64,000 nt of DNA. It comes from Paenibacillus sp. PL2-23 (GTDB lineage: Bacteria; Bacillota; Bacilli; Paenibacillales; Paenibacillaceae). Position numbers and translations under genes: made by a program. Shown here one piece after another: positions 60,741 to 64,000 of the stretch; position 1 is the first letter of the stretch; the number at the start of each line of letters is the position of its first letter. The stretch is taken from NCBI RefSeq assembly GCF_040834005.1, contig NZ_CP162129.1:3992001-4056000 (forward strand), read 5' to 3'. The notes beneath the pieces were generated by a model. The model made no database searches, had not been told where the DNA came from, and saw only the letters and a list, made by a program, of their open reading frames with translations.

Positions 60741-62048
60741 TTATTTCTTCAAGTTCTGGTCCACGATCTTCTGCGCTTCGGCGGCAGCTTCCTCAGGCGA
60801 CTTGCCAGCGATAACATTCTGAATGGATGTCACAACCGCCTTCTCAATTGCTGGCACGGTGATGAGGTAACGAGGATGGAATCTCGTTTTCTTCTCAAGC
60901 CAGGTTGCAGATTCCTGAAGCTCCGGCGATGAGTAGGTCAAGTCCTTCAGCGTCAGAAGCTGGCCTGTTGCTGCCGCATATTTCTCCGCATTTTCCTTCT
61001 CTGTGAGGAACTTAATGAACAGCTTGGCTTCCTCTTTCACCGTTGAATTCCTGTTGACAGCCATCATAAATGTGGTAGTATGAATGCCTTCGAATACGGC
61101 TTGATCGGCTGCCACTGTAATGGGAGCAAGCAAGCCCTGCTCCAGCTCAGGATTCAACGCTTTGTTGGATGACATCATATACGACCCTGTGGCAAGCATT
61201 GCGGCCTTGCCTTGAGCAAACAGCGCCCCGGCAATATCCTTTGCGGTTCCCAGCGAATCGGATTGGAAGTAGCCCTTGTCATTCAATTCTTTGAACTGGG
61301 CAAGTGTCTTAACGAACCATTCTTCTGTGATTTTGGCTTGGCCTGTCTCGACCTTGGCCCAGATTTCTTCATCTGTGTTGTTATTCATCATCATGGAGTT
61401 CAAGAATTGGCCTGGTCCAATATCCGCGCCTGGGAATGCGATTGGAATATAGCCGTTCTGCTTCAATGTTTCATTAAGCGCAAGGAAGCCTTCCCAATCT
61501 GTCGGCGGCGTTAGGCCCAGCTCATTAAATATTTTTTTGTTATACACAGGCTGGTTGAACACAAGCTGATACGGATAAGCCAGCTGTTTGCCGTCCTTCT
61601 GGCCAGCCTTGATTAAGTTTTCGCTGTAGCGATCCTTGAAATCAACATCCGATATGTCCTCGAACAGATCGGAGCTCGCAAGCGTCTCGAATTGAGCGCC
61701 CGGAAACGATGTGAATACATCGCCGAAGCCACCGTCAATCAGCTTTGCTTGCAATGTAGACAAGTACTGCTCAGAAGGGAATACGTTCATTTCCACATCG
61801 ATGTATGAATGTTTACTTTCAAAGTCCGCAATAAGCTCATCGAATATTTCCTTATCCTCACCACGCCAGTGAATAAAGCTGAGCTTCACGTTCTTTTTAT
61901 CCGCAGCAGGGGTTGCCGCCGCTGTACTCGTTGCAGTACCATCATTTTTGCCTGAACCTGCATTCGTATTGTTGGTATTCCCTGCGCAACCTGTAATAAA
62001 CATTACCGTCAATAACATTCCAACAATCGGCTTGAACCAACTCTTCAT
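60741..62048 (-). CDS. Sugar ABC transporter substrate-binding lipoprotein
   Basis: A 435-residue solute-binding protein with a lipoprotein signal (VMFITGCAGN, lipidated Cys21) and an Asn/Ala/Thr-rich linker. The binding fold follows (LSFIHWRGEDKEIFDELIAD, FTSFPGAQFETLASSDLF, AYPYQLVFNQPVYNKKIFN, LFAQGKAAMLATGSYMMSS), as in family 1 extracellular carbohydrate-binding proteins. Anchored outside the cell, it delivers sugar to the two permeases. It is the first gene of the ten-gene SQ operon and its message starts at the promoter at 62144-62172. Substrate specificity is inferred from context. Confidence 0.93.
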   Translation of the reverse strand: MKSWFKPIVGMLLTVMFITGCAGNTNNTNAGSGKNDGTATSTAAATPAADKKNVKLSFIHWRGEDKEIFDELIADFESKHSYIDVEMNVFPSEQYLSTLQAKLIDGGFGDVFTSFPGAQFETLASSDLFEDISDVDFKDRYSENLIKAGQKDGKQLAYPYQLVFNQPVYNKKIFNELGLTPPTDWEGFLALNETLKQNGYIPIAFPGADIGPGQFLNSMMMNNNTDEEIWAKVETGQAKITEEWFVKTLAQFKELNDKGYFQSDSLGTAKDIAGALFAQGKAAMLATGSYMMSSNKALNPELEQGLLAPITVAADQAVFEGIHTTTFMMAVNRNSTVKEEAKLFIKFLTEKENAEKYAAATGQLLTLKDLTYSSPELQESATWLEKKTRFHPRYLITVPAIEKAVVTSIQNVIAGKSPEEAAAEAQKIVDQNLKK

Positions 62049-62143
62049 ACATACACCCCTTCAATTTTTGTAAGCGTGTGCTAAACATAGTATTCTTTCT
62101 GTTGATGCTGCGCAAACATCATAACATCACTATGTTTAATGCT

Positions 62144-62172
62144 ATTGTAACTACCTTTGTATGCGTTTGCAA
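62144..62172 (-). promoter_or_regulatory. SQ operon promoter with overlapping cre-like site
   Basis: On the minus strand TTGCAA (62167-62172) and TACAAT (62144-62149) are 17 bases apart. TTGCAAACGCATACA (62158-62172) fits the relaxed cre pattern WTGNAANCGNWNNCW at every fixed position and covers the -35. This suggests repression by CcpA when preferred sugars are present. The ~95-base leader before the binding-protein gene contains a short AACAT-AGTG-ATGTT dyad that may be a GntR operator. Confidence 0.65.
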
Positions 62173-62274
62173 TACTTTTTTTAAGAATCTTTTTTGAGGC
62201 AACAGATAGACAACTCGCTTGATGCACGAAATCGCTTGGACTGCACATCAAGCGTTGCCTTTTCTACAACGGTC

Positions 62275-63057
62275 CTAAGAACCCGTCGAACGGTAATGCC
62301 GGACGCCGAATTGCCAGATGAACAAGCATGGAATAAGGAACAGCGCACCGCCAAAGGTGAAAAGCATCGGCAGCAGCTCGCTGCCCTCCCTTTTGTCAAG
62401 CAGATACATAAGCGGCAAGTAGCTGACGGCGCCAAACGGAATGATGAATGTAAAAAAACGCGTCACCCACTTCTCGTAAATGCTCAAAGGATATTGCGCC
62501 ATCTCCCGTCCTCCGTCCGTGAACACGTTCGCAACCTCAAGCGCCTGAATCGTCCAGAAGCAGAACGTCGCGGCCAGGATGAATATGCCCGTAAATATAA
62601 ACACGCCGTTTGCTATCATAAGTCCAAGCGTCAGCAGCTTGGGGATAGTCCAGATCGCAGGCAAGCTCGCCACCGACCAGACCAGCACAAACATGCTTTG
62701 GAGCAGCCTGCCGATTCTTGTGAACTCGAACTTGGAGCCCAGCACCTGCAGCGCCGTGCTTCGCGGCCTGACCAGCAGCCGGTCGAAGTCGCCTTTGCCC
62801 ACAAGCGAGGAGAACGCGTCGAACCCTCGGGCGAAGCATTCGCTAAGCGAGAAGGACAGATGGATGATCGCGAAGCATAACGCCACCTCGAAGAAGCTCC
62901 AGCCCTTCAGCTGACCGAACCGGTCGAACATGAGGTACAGCCCGGCGAATACCATAAACGGAATAAAAAACTGCCCAATGCTCATGAGCCAGAACGAGGT
63001 GCGGTACTGCATCTGCGATTTTAGATGGATGTTCAAATATTTGAAATAAAGTCGCAT
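62275..63057 (-). CDS. ABC-2 type permease (second subunit)
   Basis: A 260-residue membrane protein with about six helices. It begins MRLYFKYLNIHLKSQMQYRT, and contains FFEVALCFAIIHLSFSLSEC, FARGFDAFSSLVGKGDFDRLL, VRPRSTALQVLGSKFEF and a C-terminal GVRHYRSTGS. This pattern belongs to the ABC-2 permease group found in pairs with a NatA-like ATPase. It lies 6 bases after its partner. Substrate unknown. A CGCTTGATG/CATCAAGCG repeat at 62216-62254 beyond the stop may end the transcript, although its T-run is poor. Confidence 0.85.
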   Translation of the reverse strand: MRLYFKYLNIHLKSQMQYRTSFWLMSIGQFFIPFMVFAGLYLMFDRFGQLKGWSFFEVALCFAIIHLSFSLSECFARGFDAFSSLVGKGDFDRLLVRPRSTALQVLGSKFEFTRIGRLLQSMFVLVWSVASLPAIWTIPKLLTLGLMIANGVFIFTGIFILAATFCFWTIQALEVANVFTDGGREMAQYPLSIYEKWVTRFFTFIIPFGAVSYLPLMYLLDKREGSELLPMLFTFGGALFLIPCLFIWQFGVRHYRSTGS

Positions 63058-63063
63058 GTCCTC

Positions 63064-63867
63064 TTACCCTCCTTGCACAACAACTGCCCGAAGCGCCTTG
63101 CGCATCAGCAATCGTCCCATGATGACGAGAGCAGCCAGCCATAACAGCTGAACAGCTACACCCCATGCCGCTTCCGATACGGGAATATGTCCGGAATACA
63201 CGCGGAACGGGAAGTCCGCCGTCCACCGAAACGGCAAGATGTAAGCGATGGTCTGCAGCCAATCCGGCATTAGCGGCACGGGAATAACCATCCCCGCCAG
63301 AAATTCGCCCGCAACCGAGATCATGAGGATGGAGCCAATGGGTGACATTGTCCAGAATACCGAGATATATATGAGCATAGAGATGGCCACAATGACGAGC
63401 AGTCCTAGCACCAGCGTGACCACAAACAGAAGAAACGACGCCAAGGATGGCGGCACGCCCATTCGGTACGGCTCCGGAAGCAGGAGCGTGATGAGCAGGA
63501 TCGGAAAGCAGCGCAGAAGCGCGCTCGCCACCCGCTGCGCCATCAGCTTCGAATACCAATGGGGATACAAGTCCATTGGTCTGCACAGCTCGTAAGCAAT
63601 ATTGCCGCTCGTAATAAGCTCGAACAGCTCCTGATCGCGAAACCATAACATAATAAAGGATAAAAAAATCTGCTGCAGCCACACATATGTAATCAAATCC
63701 TCCATAGAGATAGGGACGCTGCCGGAGCTGCCCGCGTAGAATGCCGCGAAGATCATAATGAATACAAATCCGAAGAACAGCTGGGTAGCCATGCCTGCCA
63801 GAGCAGCCGCCCTGTACTGCATTCCGTTGATGAACCGAAGCCGCCAGATCGAGACATAAGCCTTCAT
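63064..63867 (-). CDS. ABC-2 type permease (first subunit)
   Basis: A 267-residue membrane protein: MKAYVSIWRLRFINGMQYRA, AGMATQLFFGFVFIMIFAAF, ELFELITSGNIAYELCRPMD, LYPHWYSKLMAQRVASALLR. The ELITSGNIAYELCRP segment parallels the partner's LVGKGDFDRLLVRP, which shows the two are paralogues. Its ATG overlaps the stop of the ATPase gene (ATATGA), so the three genes are translationally coupled. A drug or lipid exporter is plausible; substrate cannot be read. Confidence 0.88.
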   Translation of the reverse strand: MKAYVSIWRLRFINGMQYRAAALAGMATQLFFGFVFIMIFAAFYAGSSGSVPISMEDLITYVWLQQIFLSFIMLWFRDQELFELITSGNIAYELCRPMDLYPHWYSKLMAQRVASALLRCFPILLITLLLPEPYRMGVPPSLASFLLFVVTLVLGLLVIVAISMLIYISVFWTMSPIGSILMISVAGEFLAGMVIPVPLMPDWLQTIAYILPFRWTADFPFRVYSGHIPVSEAAWGVAVQLLWLAALVIMGRLLMRKALRAVVVQGG

Positions 63868-64000
63868 ATCCCATGCTCCTCGTACAGCTCGACGATCATC
63901 TCCTCGATGTCCTTGGACGCCACCGCTATGTCGACAATCTCGACCGAACGGGACAGCGCAGCCACAATGTCCGCCAGCACGATCCCCTCCGTGTCGAAGC
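63864..64000 (-). CDS. ABC transporter ATP-binding protein, C-terminus only
   Basis: The final 45 codons of a gene that enters from the right edge. The reading ends DIAVASKDIEEMIVELYEEH followed by GI, typical of the tail of ATPases paired with ABC-2 permeases; no catalytic motif is inside the window. The stop overlaps the permease start. Confidence 0.75.
   Translation of the reverse strand, partial: FDTEGIVLADIVAALSRSVEIVDIAVASKDIEEMIVELYEEHGI

Noticed and set aside
62216..62254. Intrinsic terminator after the ABC-2 genes
   Set aside because: A CGCTTGATG/CATCAAGCG repeat is present, but the loop is long and no T-run follows on the minus strand, so it is not listed as a terminator.

Overview
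The window looks like a chromosomal segment of a Gram-positive Bacillales bacterium, most likely Paenibacillus or a close relative. It has strong GGAGG-type ribosome binding sites, a T-box leader, a ydaO-type cyclic-di-AMP riboswitch, GlpP-type glycerol antitermination, an RsbU/RsbV/RsbW-like partner-switching set, and a carbohydrate ABC importer with no ATPase of its own. No rRNA, tRNA, CRISPR array, replication origin or intact transposon was seen. The genus is an inference from gene content.

Layout. 1-5.7 kb: an acetyltransferase cut by the left edge; a large membrane protein with a class III cyclase domain that lacks both metal-binding aspartates; and a PAAR-like DUF4280 gene followed by a membrane-anchored MORN-repeat protein. 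5.7-7.8 kb: T-box-controlled argS. 7.8-12.8 kb: a more AT-rich accessory stretch with a broken YfiT/DinB gene, small lipoprotein and membrane proteins, two IS66 tnpA remnants in the same orientation, two paralogous ~49-residue basic proteins missed by simple ORF calling, and a zeta-toxin-like kinase. 13.0-38.3 kb: a complete-looking non-phage contractile injection system (CIS) on the minus strand. In transcription order it encodes an AAA+ ATPase, a DUF4255 cap-type protein, a structural protein of unknown role, an anti-sigma/STAS/PP2C switch, sheath, tube, assembly protein, DUF6760, second tube protein, a 1212-residue low-complexity protein, LysM protein, gpD-like and gpV-like spike parts, gp25, two gpJ-like baseplate proteins, a gpI-like tail protein and a terminal protein. 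Two of these genes have no ordinary start codon (CTG and ACG). 38.4-41.7 kb: response regulator, histidine kinase, CopD-like membrane protein and gamma-glutamylcyclotransferase-like protein. 41.9-45.5 kb: glutamate dehydrogenase, a small unknown gene, a DRE-TIM aldolase, and an unknown gene behind a c-di-AMP riboswitch.

45.5-49.6 kb holds glpD, glpK and glpP; glpD and glpP carry matching leader elements. 49.6-62.2 kb is a ten-gene minus-strand operon best read as sulfoquinovose (SQ) catabolism. ABC import (binding protein and two permeases) is followed by a GH31 sulfoquinovosidase with every expected substrate and catalytic residue, a fucose-isomerase-like SQ isomerase, a PFK-family kinase with altered motifs, a class II aldolase and an aldehyde dehydrogenase. 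A GntR regulator, a DUF4867 protein and a BASS-family transporter that may export the C3 sulfonate complete it. This is a sulfo-EMP2-like route: SQ to sulfofructose, its phosphate, DHAP plus sulfolactaldehyde, then sulfolactate. DHAP enters glycolysis. 62.3-64.0 kb encodes two ABC-2 permeases and the C-terminus of their ATPase, cut by the right edge.

The most interesting parts are the CIS with its embedded partner-switching module and giant candidate ruler protein, the SQ operon with its unusual kinase, the degenerate cyclase, and the c-di-AMP riboswitch in front of an unrecognised gene.
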